The notes below the pieces were generated by a model that did not search any database, was not told the DNA's origin, and saw only the letters and a list, made by a program, of their open reading frames with translations. A DNA stretch of 64,000 bases from Phytopseudomonas dryadis (GTDB lineage Bacteria; Pseudomonadota; Gammaproteobacteria; Pseudomonadales; Pseudomonadaceae): assembly GCF_004327355.1 (NCBI RefSeq), contig NZ_QJUM01000001.1:124001-188000 (forward strand). The letters are read 5' to 3'. This document shows, piece after piece, positions 42,659-51,477 of this stretch; the stretch's first letter is position 1; the number at the start of each line of letters is the position of its first letter. Position numbers and translations under genes: made by a program.

Positions 42659-43441
42659 TCAGAACGCCGGAACCACGGCGCCCGAGTATTTCTGTTCGAT
42701 GAAGGCCTTGACCTCGGGGCTGGTCAGCGCGTCGGCGAGTTTCTTCAGGGCTTCGCTGTCCTGGTTGTCGGGGCGGGCCACCAGGTAGTTCACGTACGGC
42801 GAATCCTTGTCCTCGAGCACCAGGGCGTCTTCGGTCGGATTGAGTTTGGCTTCCAGCGCGTAGTTGGTGTTGATCAGCGCCAGGTCGACCTGATCCAGCA
42901 CGCGCGGCAGCATGGCCGCTTCCAGCTCCCTGAACTTGAAGTTGTGCGGGTTGCTCGCCAGATCCTTCGGCGTGGCCTGTATGTTGCTCGGGTCCTTGAG
43001 GGTCAGCAGGCCAGCGTGTTGCAGCAGTTGCAGGGCGCGGCCGCTGTTGCTGGCTTCGTTGGGGATGGCGATGGTGGCGCCATCCGGCAGGTCCTTCAGG
43101 CTCTTGTACTTGCTGGAATAGCCGCCAAAGGGCTCGACATGCACGCCCTTGACGATCACCAGGTGGGTGCCGCGGCTTTCGTTGAAACCGTCCAGGTAAG
43201 GTTTGGTCTGGAAGTAGTTGGCGTCCAGCTGCTTCTGCTCGACCTGCAGGTTCGGTTGTACGTAGTCGGTGAACACGCGTATCTGCAGATCGACGCCCTG
43301 CTTGGCCAGTTGCGGTTTGATCAGTTCGAGGATTTCGGCGTGGGGCACCGGCGTGGCGGCGACGCTGAGCTTTTCGGCGGCCAGGGCCGTAGCGCTCGTC
43401 AGGACGGTGGCCAATGCGGCCAGCAGAAGCGTTTTCTTCAT
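42659..43441 (-). CDS. metQ: MetQ/NlpA family ABC transporter substrate-binding protein
   Basis: A 260-residue MetQ-type binding protein. The start is ATG 43441 (MKKTLLLAALATVL), eight bases after GAGAA; signal peptide ends around TALAAEK. Family motifs are VAATPVPHAEILELIKPQL, DYVQPNLQVEQKQLDANYFQ and HVEPFGGYSSKYKSL. No lipobox Cys is seen, so it is probably soluble in the periplasm. It should bind methionine or a related compound; no metN or metI gene is in the window, so it is an orphan component here. Confidence 0.9.
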   Translation of the reverse strand: MKKTLLLAALATVLTSATALAAEKLSVAATPVPHAEILELIKPQLAKQGVDLQIRVFTDYVQPNLQVEQKQLDANYFQTKPYLDGFNESRGTHLVIVKGVHVEPFGGYSSKYKSLKDLPDGATIAIPNEASNSGRALQLLQHAGLLTLKDPSNIQATPKDLASNPHNFKFRELEAAMLPRVLDQVDLALINTNYALEAKLNPTEDALVLEDKDSPYVNYLVARPDNQDSEALKKLADALTSPEVKAFIEQKYSGAVVPAF

Positions 43442-43535
43442 GATTGTTCTCATTCTGGGCGCGCCTGGATCAACAGGCGCACGTATCGATTGGAACCGAT
43501 GCGGGTAGCTCGGCGAAGCTGACGATACGGAGAAC

Positions 43536-43551
43536 TTTTATTCCAATAAAA
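43536..43551. promoter_or_regulatory. palindrome in the divergent metQ-dcyD promoter region
   Basis: TTTTATT and AATAAAA are perfect inverted copies separated by CC. They lie in an AT-rich block (about 43530-43590) that serves as promoter region for both divergent genes. CysB-type or other sulfur control is possible; no regulator is identified. Confidence 0.35.
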
Positions 43552-43669
43552 TACTTTTAAATTATTTTTATATTCTTTTATTGAATATAAACAGGTGCTC
43601 AAGAGGTTGTGTTTCAGGCTGCCCCCTCTACAGTGAACCCATACCTTCCCTGCCCCTCTGCGAATCCCC

Positions 43670-44671
43670 ATGATCAGCGAAGCCCTGAGCCGCTTTCCCC
43701 GTCTCGACCTGGTTCCCCAACCAACCCCCTTGCAGCGCCTCGAGCGCCTCTCCCGGCACCTGGGTCGGGACGTGCATATCAAGCGCGATGACCTGACGCC
43801 CTTCGCCCTCGGTGGCAACAAGGCGCGCAAACTGGAATTCCTCGGCGCTGACGCCCTGGGCCGGCAAGCCGATACCCTGATCACCGCCGGCGCCATCCAG
43901 TCCAACCACGTGCGTCAGACCGCCGCCCTGGCCGCCCAGCTGGGGCTGGCCTGCCTGGCGCTGCTGGAAAACCCCATCGCCAGCGCAGACCCCAACTACC
44001 TGCATAACGGCAACCGCCTGCTGCTCGAGTTGTTCGCTACCCGGGTCGAGGCGGTCGCCAGCCTGGACGATGCCGATGGCTTGCTGGCGGCCAGGGCCGA
44101 ACGCCTGCGCGCGACCGGCAAGCGCCCTTACGTGGTTCCCATCGGTGGCTCCAATGCTCTGGGCACGCTGGGCTACGTCAAGGCCGGGCTGGAGCTGGCC
44201 GAGCAGATCAGCGCCGCCGGGATGGCCGTCAGCGCTGTAGTGCTGGCCTCCGGCAGTGGCGCCACCCACGCCGGTGTGGCGTTGGCCCTGGCCCATGTCC
44301 TGCCGCAGGTGAAGGTGATCGGCGTCACGGTGTCGCGCAGTGCCGACGCCCAGCGCCTGAAAGTCGCCGGGCTGGTGCAGCGCAGCGCCGAACTGCTCGG
44401 CATCGACGTGCCCGAGACGCTGCACCTCGAATTGTGGGACGGCTACTTCGCCCCCCGCTACGGCGAGCCGAACGCGGGCACCCTGGATGCCATTCGCCTG
44501 CTGGCGGGCAGCGAAGGCCTGTTGCTCGACCCGGTCTATACCGGCAAGGCCTTCGCCGGCCTGCTCGATGGCCTGCGAACAGGCACACTCGCCGGCGATG
44601 GTGCGCTGGTCTTTCTGCATACCGGAGGCTCGCCGGCCCTCTTCGCCTACCACCCGAGCATGCTGAGCTAG
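43670..44671 (+). CDS. dcyD: D-cysteine desulfhydrase
   Basis: A 333-residue PLP enzyme of the tryptophan-synthase-beta (fold II) family. The PLP-binding Lys is Lys51 in LGGNKARKLEF; the following AIQSNHVRQTAALAAQLGL and GSGSGATHAG-like phosphate loop (VLASGSGATHAG) match D-cysteine desulfhydrase and ACC deaminase. It splits D-cysteine to pyruvate, sulfide and ammonia. Position directly before the cystine ABC transporter reproduces the E. coli tcyJ-dcyD-tcyL-tcyN module, supporting this choice over ACC deaminase. Confidence 0.9.
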   Translation: MISEALSRFPRLDLVPQPTPLQRLERLSRHLGRDVHIKRDDLTPFALGGNKARKLEFLGADALGRQADTLITAGAIQSNHVRQTAALAAQLGLACLALLENPIASADPNYLHNGNRLLLELFATRVEAVASLDDADGLLAARAERLRATGKRPYVVPIGGSNALGTLGYVKAGLELAEQISAAGMAVSAVVLASGSGATHAGVALALAHVLPQVKVIGVTVSRSADAQRLKVAGLVQRSAELLGIDVPETLHLELWDGYFAPRYGEPNAGTLDAIRLLAGSEGLLLDPVYTGKAFAGLLDGLRTGTLAGDGALVFLHTGGSPALFAYHPSMLS

Positions 44672-44743
44672 ACACGTCGAAACAGAAACGAATATGCAAA
44701 TAATTTTTTAGTATTTTAATGCATATAAATAGGCCCTTAGAGT

Positions 44744-44912
44744 CATGCCTTTCAACGTCTTCGAAAAACGGCTATCGGGTAACGACAGCTATAAAGCCGC
44801 AAAGAGCGCTGAAGGCTGGACGAGAAGATCAACGCCGCATTTCGTCCAGCCTCAAGCCTCCAGCGCTCTTCTCGGCTGTTACCCCTCAGTTGCCAACATG
44901 TTGAAAGGCATG
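44744..44912. mobile_element. 169-bp palindromic MITE-like element with 11-bp target duplications
   Basis: Terminal inverted repeats CATGCCTTTCAAC (44744-44756) and GTTGAAAGGCATG (44900-44912) are perfect. They are flanked by direct repeats GCCCTTAGAGT at 44733-44743 and 44913-44923. Inside, further nested pairs occur in order: GGGTAAC with GTTACCC, AAGAGCGCTG with CAGCGCTCTT, and GGCTGGACGA with TCGTCCAGCC, so almost the whole element can fold into one stem. It ends 48 bases before the tcyJ start codon. No transposase is encoded. Confidence 0.75.
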
Positions 44913-44960
44913 GCCCTTAGAGTTGCCGCACATTTGCCCACCACCCCACGAGGCTTACCC

Positions 44961-45761
44961 ATGAAGTTTGCAATGTTGCGTCGCCATTTCCTGATTGGTA
45001 GCCTGGGCCTCGCCCTGTCCGCCGGCTTCGGCAGCCCTGCCTTCGCCGCCGACGACCTGCTGCAACAGATCCAGCAGAAAGGCACCCTCAAGGTCGGCCT
45101 GGAAGGCACCTACCCTCCGTTCAACTTCCAGGACGAGAGCGGCAAGCTGACCGGCTTCGAGGTCGAATTCGCCGAGGCCCTGGGCAAGCAACTGGGGGTC
45201 AAGGTCGAGTTCCAGCCGACCAAGTGGGACGGCATCCTCGCGTCGCTGGAGTCCAGGCGCCTGGACGTGGTGATCAACCAGGTGACCATCTCCGAAGAGC
45301 GCAAGAAGAAATACGACTTCTCCACGCCCTATACCGTCTCCGGTATCCAGGTGCTGACCCGTAAAGGCCGGGAAGGCGAGTTCGGCAAACCCGAAGACCT
45401 CAATGGCAAGAAGGTCGGTGTGGTGCTGGGCACCAACTACGAACAATGGCTGAAGGACAACGTGCCCCAGGCCGATATCCGCACCTACGACGATGACGCC
45501 ACGCGCAACCAGGATGTCCGCGTCGGCCGTCTCGATGCCATCCTCGGCGACCGCCTGGCGGCCTTCGAGCTGATCAGCAAGACCGGCGACACCCTGGCCG
45601 TGGCCGGCGCGCCCTTCGCCCCCCAGGAAGCCGGCATCGCCCTGCGCAAGGGCAATCCGCAACTGCTGGCGGCGCTCGACGAGGCCATCGCCAAGCTGCG
45701 CGCCGACGGCACCCTGCAGGCGATCTCGGAAAAATGGTTCCAGGCTGACGTCACGCAATGA
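44961..45761 (+). CDS. tcyJ: cystine ABC transporter substrate-binding protein
   Basis: A 266-residue family-3 binding protein. The start is ATG 44961 (MKFAMLRRHF) eight bases after GAGG; signal peptide ends at SPAFAADD. The mature start LLQQIQQKGTLKVGLEGTYPPFNFQ and TGFEVEFAEALGKQLGVKVEFQPTKWDGI match FliY/TcyJ cystine-binding proteins. The open frame extends upstream through the palindromic element, but has no start signal there. First gene of tcyJLN. Confidence 0.92.
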   Translation: MKFAMLRRHFLIGSLGLALSAGFGSPAFAADDLLQQIQQKGTLKVGLEGTYPPFNFQDESGKLTGFEVEFAEALGKQLGVKVEFQPTKWDGILASLESRRLDVVINQVTISEERKKKYDFSTPYTVSGIQVLTRKGREGEFGKPEDLNGKKVGVVLGTNYEQWLKDNVPQADIRTYDDDATRNQDVRVGRLDAILGDRLAAFELISKTGDTLAVAGAPFAPQEAGIALRKGNPQLLAALDEAIAKLRADGTLQAISEKWFQADVTQ

Positions 45762-46426
45762 TCGAAGCGAGCCTGCAGCTTGCGCTGGACTCCGCGCCCT
45801 TCCTGCTCAAGGGCGCCTTCTATACGGTGGTGCTGAGCCTCGGCGGCATGTTCTTCGGCCTGCTGCTCGGCTTCGCGCTGGCGCTGATGCGCCTGTCGCC
45901 GCTGAAGCTCCTGTCCTGGACGTCACGCATCTACGTGTCGTTCTTTCGCGGCACCCCGCTGCTGGTGCAGCTGTTCATGATCTATTACGGTCTGCCGCAA
46001 CTGGGGATTCAACTCGAGCCCTTGCCGGCCGCGCTGATCGGTTTTTCATTGAACATGGCCGCGTACGTCTCGGAGATCCTGCGCGCCGCCATCGCCTCCA
46101 TCGACCGTGGCCAGTGGGAAGCGGCCGCCAGTATCGGCATGAGCAAGACCCAGACCATGGTTCGCGCGATCCTGCCGCAGGCGGCGCGTACCGCGCTGCC
46201 GCCACTGGGCAACAGCTTCATCTCGCTGGTCAAGGACACGGCCCTGGCCGCCACCATCCAGGTGCCGGAACTGTTCCGCCAGGCGCAGTTGATCACCGCG
46301 CGGACCTTCGAGATCTTCACCATGTACCTGGCCGCGGCGCTGATCTACTGGCTGCTCGCCACGGTGCTGGCGCACCTGCAAAGCCGTCTCGAAGAGCGGG
46401 TCAACCGCCATGAGCAGGATGCCTGA
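45758..46426 (+). CDS. tcyL: cystine ABC transporter permease
   Basis: A 222-residue HAAT permease. FFRGTPLLVQLFMIYYGLPQLGI and the docking loop WEAAASIGMSKTQTMVRAILPQAA are characteristic of TcyL/YecS. Its ATGA overlaps the tcyJ stop by four bases. It forms a homodimer in the E. coli system, consistent with a single permease gene here. Confidence 0.92.
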   Translation: MIEASLQLALDSAPFLLKGAFYTVVLSLGGMFFGLLLGFALALMRLSPLKLLSWTSRIYVSFFRGTPLLVQLFMIYYGLPQLGIQLEPLPAALIGFSLNMAAYVSEILRAAIASIDRGQWEAAASIGMSKTQTMVRAILPQAARTALPPLGNSFISLVKDTALAATIQVPELFRQAQLITARTFEIFTMYLAAALIYWLLATVLAHLQSRLEERVNRHEQDA

Positions 46427-46457
46427 TGTTCTCTAGCGCGCAGTACGAGGTCCCTTC

Positions 46458-47213
46458 ATGATCACCGTGCGTAACCTGACCAAGTCCTTCAAGGGCCAGA
46501 CCGTCCTCAACGGGATCGACTTGAACATCGAGCCGGGCGAAGTGGTGGCCATCATCGGCCCCAGCGGGTCGGGCAAGACCACCCTGCTGCGTTGCCTCAA
46601 CCTGCTGGAAGTGCCGGATGGGGGCACGATTCGGGTCGGCGACATCGAAATCGATGCGTCGCGTCCGCTTGGCCCGCAGCAGACATTGATCCGCAGATTG
46701 CGCCAGCATGTGGGCTTCGTGTTCCAGAACTTCAATCTGTTTCCCCATCGCAGCGCCCTGGAGAACGTCATCGAAGGCCCGGTGGTAGTCAAGAAGGAAG
46801 ACCCCAAGGCCGCTGCCGAACGCGGGCGCCGACTGCTGGCCAAGGTCGGTCTGGCGGGCAAGGAGGATGCCTACCCCAAGCGCCTCTCCGGCGGCCAGCA
46901 ACAGCGGGTGGCCATCGCCCGGGCGCTGGCCATGGAGCCCGATGTGATCCTGTTCGACGAGCCCACTTCCGCACTCGACCCTGAGCTGGTCGGCGAAGTG
47001 CTGGCGACCATCCGTGCCCTGGCCGAGGAGCAGCGTACGCTGGTCATCGTCACCCACGAGATGAGCTTCGCCCGCGACGTGGCCAACCGGGCGATCTTCA
47101 TCGACCAGGGCTCGATAGTCGAGCAAGGCGACGCCCGCGAGCTGTTCAGCGCACCGCAGCATGAGCGTACACGGCAGTTTCTCAGCAAGTTTCTCGGCGA
47201 TGCCCTGAAGTGA
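46458..47213 (+). CDS. tcyN: cystine ABC transporter ATP-binding protein
   Basis: A 251-residue GlnQ-type ATPase. Walker A GPSGSGKTT near residue 34, Q-loop FVFQNFNLFPHRS, signature [15 protein letters not shown], Walker [13 protein letters not shown] and switch VTHEM are complete. It lies 31 bp after tcyL. Last gene of the module; the next gene is convergent. Confidence 0.93.
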   Translation: MITVRNLTKSFKGQTVLNGIDLNIEPGEVVAIIGPSGSGKTTLLRCLNLLEVPDGGTIRVGDIEIDASRPLGPQQTLIRRLRQHVGFVFQNFNLFPHRSALENVIEGPVVVKKEDPKAAAERGRRLLAKVGLAGKEDAYPKRLSGGQQQRVAIARALAMEPDVILFDEPTSALDPELVGEVLATIRALAEEQRTLVIVTHEMSFARDVANRAIFIDQGSIVEQGDARELFSAPQHERTRQFLSKFLGDALK

Positions 47214-47229
47214 CCGTGCCACCCAACAG

Positions 47230-48609
47230 TCATAACGGATAATAGGTGTCCCACAAACGGTTGCGAAACCTGTTGGTGGGATCCAGCTGGCGTTTGAGTA
47301 CGAAGTATTCCGGTGCCCGCGGGTAAGCCTGCAGAAATTGCTCGCGGCTGGCATGAATCTGATAAGGCAGGTAGTGCCGCCCCCCGCAGCGCAATGCGGC
47401 GGCGATCAGGTCCTGCGTCCAGGCCGCAGCTTTGCGCCGTTCGCTGTCCGAGCTGCCCTGGCGGTAGTAGAGCACCAGGGCGAAGACTTCCTCGGGAGCC
47501 CAGCTCAGCAAGGTATCGGTATCGGCCTTGGCATGGCGAATGGAGACATTGATCAGCGTGGCCTGGTGCTGATGAGTCAGGCGCGCCAGCTCGCCGATGA
47601 AACGCTCCAGCTGTGCCGGCGGCACGAAATACTCTTGCAGCACATAGCTGAAGCCGGGGCCTGATATCGGCTCCAGCTCGCTGACGTCGAGACTGGCCTC
47701 ATGGTTACGCCATTGCACCTTGGGGCTGCGAAACAACAGCGGGTCGAGCGCCGCTTCACGCAGCCTGATGCCCGGGGATGATCCGCTCAGACGAATCCCC
47801 GCGCGCTGCAACTGGCTACCCTGCTGCCTGGGGCTCAGCCGCTCCCCCTCCGTCAGTGCTGCTTCGGTACGCCGGTAGGACACGGCCCGCACCGTGGAAA
47901 AGTCATCGGGATAGAGAATGCCGTTGTGCATCACCAGATCCGCCTGGGAGTCGACCTCGCGATAGAACCAGGGGCGATAGTCCTGCAGCGACATGACCTG
48001 GCTTTCCCGGACGATCCGGGTGTTCTCCACCAGGCCCAGCGTGGCTTCGACTATCACCCCCAGGCCACCGTAGCCGCCAATCACACCATGGAACAGAGCG
48101 GCGTTGTGGCTCGGGCTGGCGTCCACCACGCTGCCATCGGCGAGCACCACACGGATGGCCCGCACCGAACCGACGATTGGCCCTTCACCCACGTAACGGC
48201 CATGCACGTTGACCGACAGCGAGCCGCCCACCGTGAAGTTGGCGTAGGACTGCATGATCTGCGGCGAGAGATGGTACGGGTCGATGTGCTCGAGTATGGC
48301 CCGCCAGGTGATGCCGCTCTGCACGCGAATCTCGCGACGCTCGGCGGAGAACTCGAGCACCTGATCGAGGCCACGCATGTCCAGTTGCAGCGCGCCGTCC
48401 GTGGCCGCCTGCCCACCCATGCTGTAAAGACCGCCGCCGATACTGATCGGCCCGGCATGGCCGCGCAACGCATCGACGACATCCTGCTCGCTTCGTGGCA
48501 CGACGACCCGCTCGACCACGACGGGGTTGAGGCCGGTCACGTCATTGACCACCTCCCGAGCGGCAACGCCCAGGCTCAGCAGGCACAGACACAGGAGCAA
48601 ACGATGCAT
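47230..48609 (-). CDS. exported FAD-binding oxidoreductase (GULO/VAO-like)
   Basis: A 459-residue protein with a vanillyl-alcohol-oxidase type FAD-binding domain: VVVPRSEQDVVDALRGHAGPISIGGGLYSMGG near residue 35, then SYANFTVGGSLSVNVHGR and GPIVGSVRAIRVVLADGS. The His in NVHGR is where covalent or close FAD contact occurs in relatives. The C-terminus RQLDPTNRFRNRLWDTYYPL matches D-arabinono-1,4-lactone/GULO-like oxidases. The N-terminus MHRLLLCLCLLSLGVAA is a signal peptide, so it should act in the periplasm, uncommon for this fold. Substrate unknown. AAGGAA precedes the ATG. Confidence 0.83.
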   Translation of the reverse strand: MHRLLLCLCLLSLGVAAREVVNDVTGLNPVVVERVVVPRSEQDVVDALRGHAGPISIGGGLYSMGGQAATDGALQLDMRGLDQVLEFSAERREIRVQSGITWRAILEHIDPYHLSPQIMQSYANFTVGGSLSVNVHGRYVGEGPIVGSVRAIRVVLADGSVVDASPSHNAALFHGVIGGYGGLGVIVEATLGLVENTRIVRESQVMSLQDYRPWFYREVDSQADLVMHNGILYPDDFSTVRAVSYRRTEAALTEGERLSPRQQGSQLQRAGIRLSGSSPGIRLREAALDPLLFRSPKVQWRNHEASLDVSELEPISGPGFSYVLQEYFVPPAQLERFIGELARLTHQHQATLINVSIRHAKADTDTLLSWAPEEVFALVLYYRQGSSDSERRKAAAWTQDLIAAALRCGGRHYLPYQIHASREQFLQAYPRAPEYFVLKRQLDPTNRFRNRLWDTYYPL

Positions 48610-48673
48610 AGACCTTCCTTGGCGAACACAAATGGGGACAGGAATTATGTGAACAGCCCGCCGATCCTTGATG

Positions 48674-49297
48674 TCAGTCGCGGTCGAGCAGGTGAAACCG
48701 GGGCAACGAAAAATGCCAGCGAATAGCGGCCAGGCGAATCGTCAGCACCACCAGCATGGAAACGCCGGTATCCAGCCAGTGTGGCGTTTCCAGCATGCGC
48801 AGCAGCACGAAGGTTAGCGCACCGGCCAGGCAGGCGGTGGCGTAGATTTCCTTCTGGAAGATCAGCGGGATCTCGTTGCAGATCACATCGCGCATCACCC
48901 CGCCGGCCACCCCGGTCATCACCCCCATGATCACCGCCGTGCTGGACGGCATGGCATACTGCAGGGCTACCTCGGTGCCGATCACGGTGAACACCGCCAG
49001 GCCGAAGGCGTCGGCGATCAGCAGGCCCTTCTCGTGGATCGGCCGGGTCAGCCGCACCCAGATCACCGTGGCGACCGCCGCCACCGAGGCGACGACGATA
49101 TAGGTGTCGTCGCGGATCCAGCTGACCGGGTGGTTGTCCAGGATCAGGTCGCGCAAGGTGCCGCCACCCAGGGCGGTGATGATGGCGATCACCAGCACGC
49201 CGAACAGGTCCATGGACTTGCGCCCGGCCATCAGCGCGCCGGTGATGGCGAACACCGCGACGCCGAACAGGTCGGCGAAGTAGAAGAGTTGGGCCAT
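48674..49297 (-). CDS. TRIC cation channel family protein (YadS/YicG-like)
   Basis: A 207-residue inner-membrane protein with two related three-helix halves: LFGVAVFAITGALMAGRKSMDLFGVLVIAIITALGGGTLRD and LADAFGLAVFTVIGTE with MTGVAGGVMRDV. The GGGTLRD and GGVMRD motifs are the duplicated TRIC signatures. Bacterial TRIC proteins are monovalent cation channels; some are suspected glycine transporters. It lies seven bases after gor on the same strand and is probably co-transcribed. Confidence 0.9.
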   Translation of the reverse strand: MAQLFYFADLFGVAVFAITGALMAGRKSMDLFGVLVIAIITALGGGTLRDLILDNHPVSWIRDDTYIVVASVAAVATVIWVRLTRPIHEKGLLIADAFGLAVFTVIGTEVALQYAMPSSTAVIMGVMTGVAGGVMRDVICNEIPLIFQKEIYATACLAGALTFVLLRMLETPHWLDTGVSMLVVLTIRLAAIRWHFSLPRFHLLDRD

Positions 49298-49304
49298 GTC
49301 GCGC

Positions 49305-50684
49305 TCAGTTCAGCGGCGTGTGCAGCGGCGTGCGCAGCGGCGTGCGCAGGGTGACGAACTCTTCCGCCGCGGTCGGGTGCACGCCGAGGGTGTCATCGAA
49401 CACCTGCTTGGTGGCGCCGGCCTTGAGCGCCACCGCCAGGCCCTGAACGATCTCCCCGGCCTCGGGACCGACCATATGACAGCCGAGCACGCGATCGCTG
49501 TCGGCATCGACCACCAGCTTCATCAGGGTGCGCTCGCTGGATTCGGTCAGGGTCAGCTTCATCGGCCGGAAGCGGCTCTCGAAGATGCGCACCTTGTGTC
49601 CGGCTTCGCGGGCCTGTTCCTCGGTCAGGCCCACCGTGCCGACGCTCGGCAGGCTGAACACGGCGGTCGGAATGTTCCGGTAGTCGACCTTGCGGTACTC
49701 CTCGGGCTTGAACAGGCGCCGGGCCACGGCCATGCCCTCGGCCAGCGCCACCGGGGTCAGTTGCACGCGGCCGATCACGTCGCCAATGGCCAGGATCGAC
49801 GGGGCCTTGGTCTGGTACTGATCGTCGACCTCGATATAGCCCTTGTCGTCCAGGGTCACGCCGGTGTTTTCCAGGCCCAGGTTGTCCAGCATCGGGCGGC
49901 GGCCGGTGGCGTAGAAGATGCAGTCGGCCTGCAGCGCGCGGCCATCCTTGAGGGTGGCCTGCAGGCTGCCATCGGCCTGTTTGTCGATCCGCGCGATATC
50001 GCTGTTGAACTGGATATCCAGCCCACGTTTGCCAAGCTCCTCGTGCAAGTGCTTGCGCACCGCGCCATCGAAGCCGCGCAGGAACATGTCACCGCGGTAC
50101 AGCAGCGCGGTCTCGGCCCCCAGGCCATTGAAGATCGAGGCGAACTCCACGGCGATATAGCCGCCACCGACCACCAGGATGCGCCGCGGTAGCTGCTCCA
50201 GGTAGAACGCCTGGTTGGAGTCGATCGCATGCTCGCGCCCGGGAATGGCGGGAATGTGCGGCCAGCCACCGGTGGCGATGAGGATGCGTTCGGCGCTGTA
50301 GCGCTTGCCGTCCAGTTCCACGCTATGCGCGTCGAGCAGGCGTGCGTGGCCCTCGAGCAGGGTCACGCCACTGTTCACCAGCAGGTTGCGATAGATGCCG
50401 TTGAGCCGTTCGATCTCGCGGTTCTTGTTGGCGATCAGCGTCGGCCAGTCGAAGCGGCTCTCGGCGAGCGTCCAGCCGAAGCCCCTGGCCTGTTCGAAGT
50501 CATCGGCGAAGTGGGCACCGTAGACCAGCAGTTTTTTCGGCACGCAGCCGACATTGACGCAGGTGCCGCCCAGGTAGCGGCTCTCGGCCACCGCCACACG
50601 GGCACCATAACCGGCGGCGAAACGTGCAGCCCGCACACCACCGGACCCGGCGCCGATTACAAACAGGTCGAAATCGTAGGTCAT
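49305..50684 (-). CDS. gor: glutathione-disulfide reductase
   Basis: A 459-residue flavoprotein. I start at ATG 50684 ([16 protein letters not shown]), with AGGAGGG upstream. FAD-binding [14 protein letters not shown], the redox-active disulfide [18 protein letters not shown]-binding [12 protein letters not shown] and the C-terminal His motif GVHPTAAEE are intact. It keeps glutathione reduced with NADPH. The C-terminus carries a small repeat ([13 protein letters not shown]) from three 12-bp tandem units at 49311-49346. Neighbourhood gor-VOC-galU matches P. aeruginosa PA2023-PA2025. Confidence 0.96.
   Translation of the reverse strand: MTYDFDLFVIGAGSGGVRAARFAAGYGARVAVAESRYLGGTCVNVGCVPKKLLVYGAHFADDFEQARGFGWTLAESRFDWPTLIANKNREIERLNGIYRNLLVNSGVTLLEGHARLLDAHSVELDGKRYSAERILIATGGWPHIPAIPGREHAIDSNQAFYLEQLPRRILVVGGGYIAVEFASIFNGLGAETALLYRGDMFLRGFDGAVRKHLHEELGKRGLDIQFNSDIARIDKQADGSLQATLKDGRALQADCIFYATGRRPMLDNLGLENTGVTLDDKGYIEVDDQYQTKAPSILAIGDVIGRVQLTPVALAEGMAVARRLFKPEEYRKVDYRNIPTAVFSLPSVGTVGLTEEQAREAGHKVRIFESRFRPMKLTLTESSERTLMKLVVDADSDRVLGCHMVGPEAGEIVQGLAVALKAGATKQVFDDTLGVHPTAAEEFVTLRTPLRTPLHTPLN
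49311..49346. repeat. 12-bp tandem repeat at the 3' end of gor
   Basis: Three copies of CAGCGGCGTGYG lie end to end. They encode the Thr-Pro-Leu-rich C-terminal tail of glutathione reductase and are in frame, so copy-number change would only lengthen the tail by four residues per unit. Confidence 0.8.
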
Positions 50685-50834
50685 CACAGCCCTCCTGAAC
50701 AGGCGCCCAGCATACCCCAAACAGGCCACGCTGCCCGCCTGTGGCGCGGCATGAAGCGAACGGATACGGCAAACTTATCGCCGCCGAAAGCGGTCTGCAC
50801 AAGAACGGCAACAGCCAAGCACAGGAGCCCGAGC

Positions 50835-51257
<423 letters not shown>

Positions 51258-51328
51258 AGACGAAGAAGCCGCCCGCAGGCCGGTCGGAGCAGGAAGCGCC
51301 TACGGAAGAGCGAAAAACCGCCGCTCGT

Positions 51329-51418
51329 GTAGGCGCGTCGGCCTCGGCGTGATGCGATGGTGGCATCGCACAAAACGTGTCACGGCCAGCAATCGCCGCG
51401 GGGTCGCGGCTCCTACAG
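51329..51418. repeat. dispersed ~90-bp intergenic repeat, copy 2
   Basis: Reverse-complement copy of 22476-22566. It ends GCGGCTCCTACAG, complementary to the GTAGGAGCCGCG start of copy 1, and shares CATCGCACAAAACGTGTCA. It lies between the VOC gene and the convergent galU copy 2. Confidence 0.8.
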
Positions 51419-51477
51419 GGCCAGGGCAAAGCGCCTTTTGCGGGCCAAACGCTTGGCCCGCAGGCGGAAAAACCGGA

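Noticed and set aside
43670..44671. ACC deaminase instead of D-cysteine desulfhydrase
   Set aside because: The two families are close, but synteny with tcyJLN and the surrounding sulfur genes favours DcyD. Enzyme assay would be decisive.
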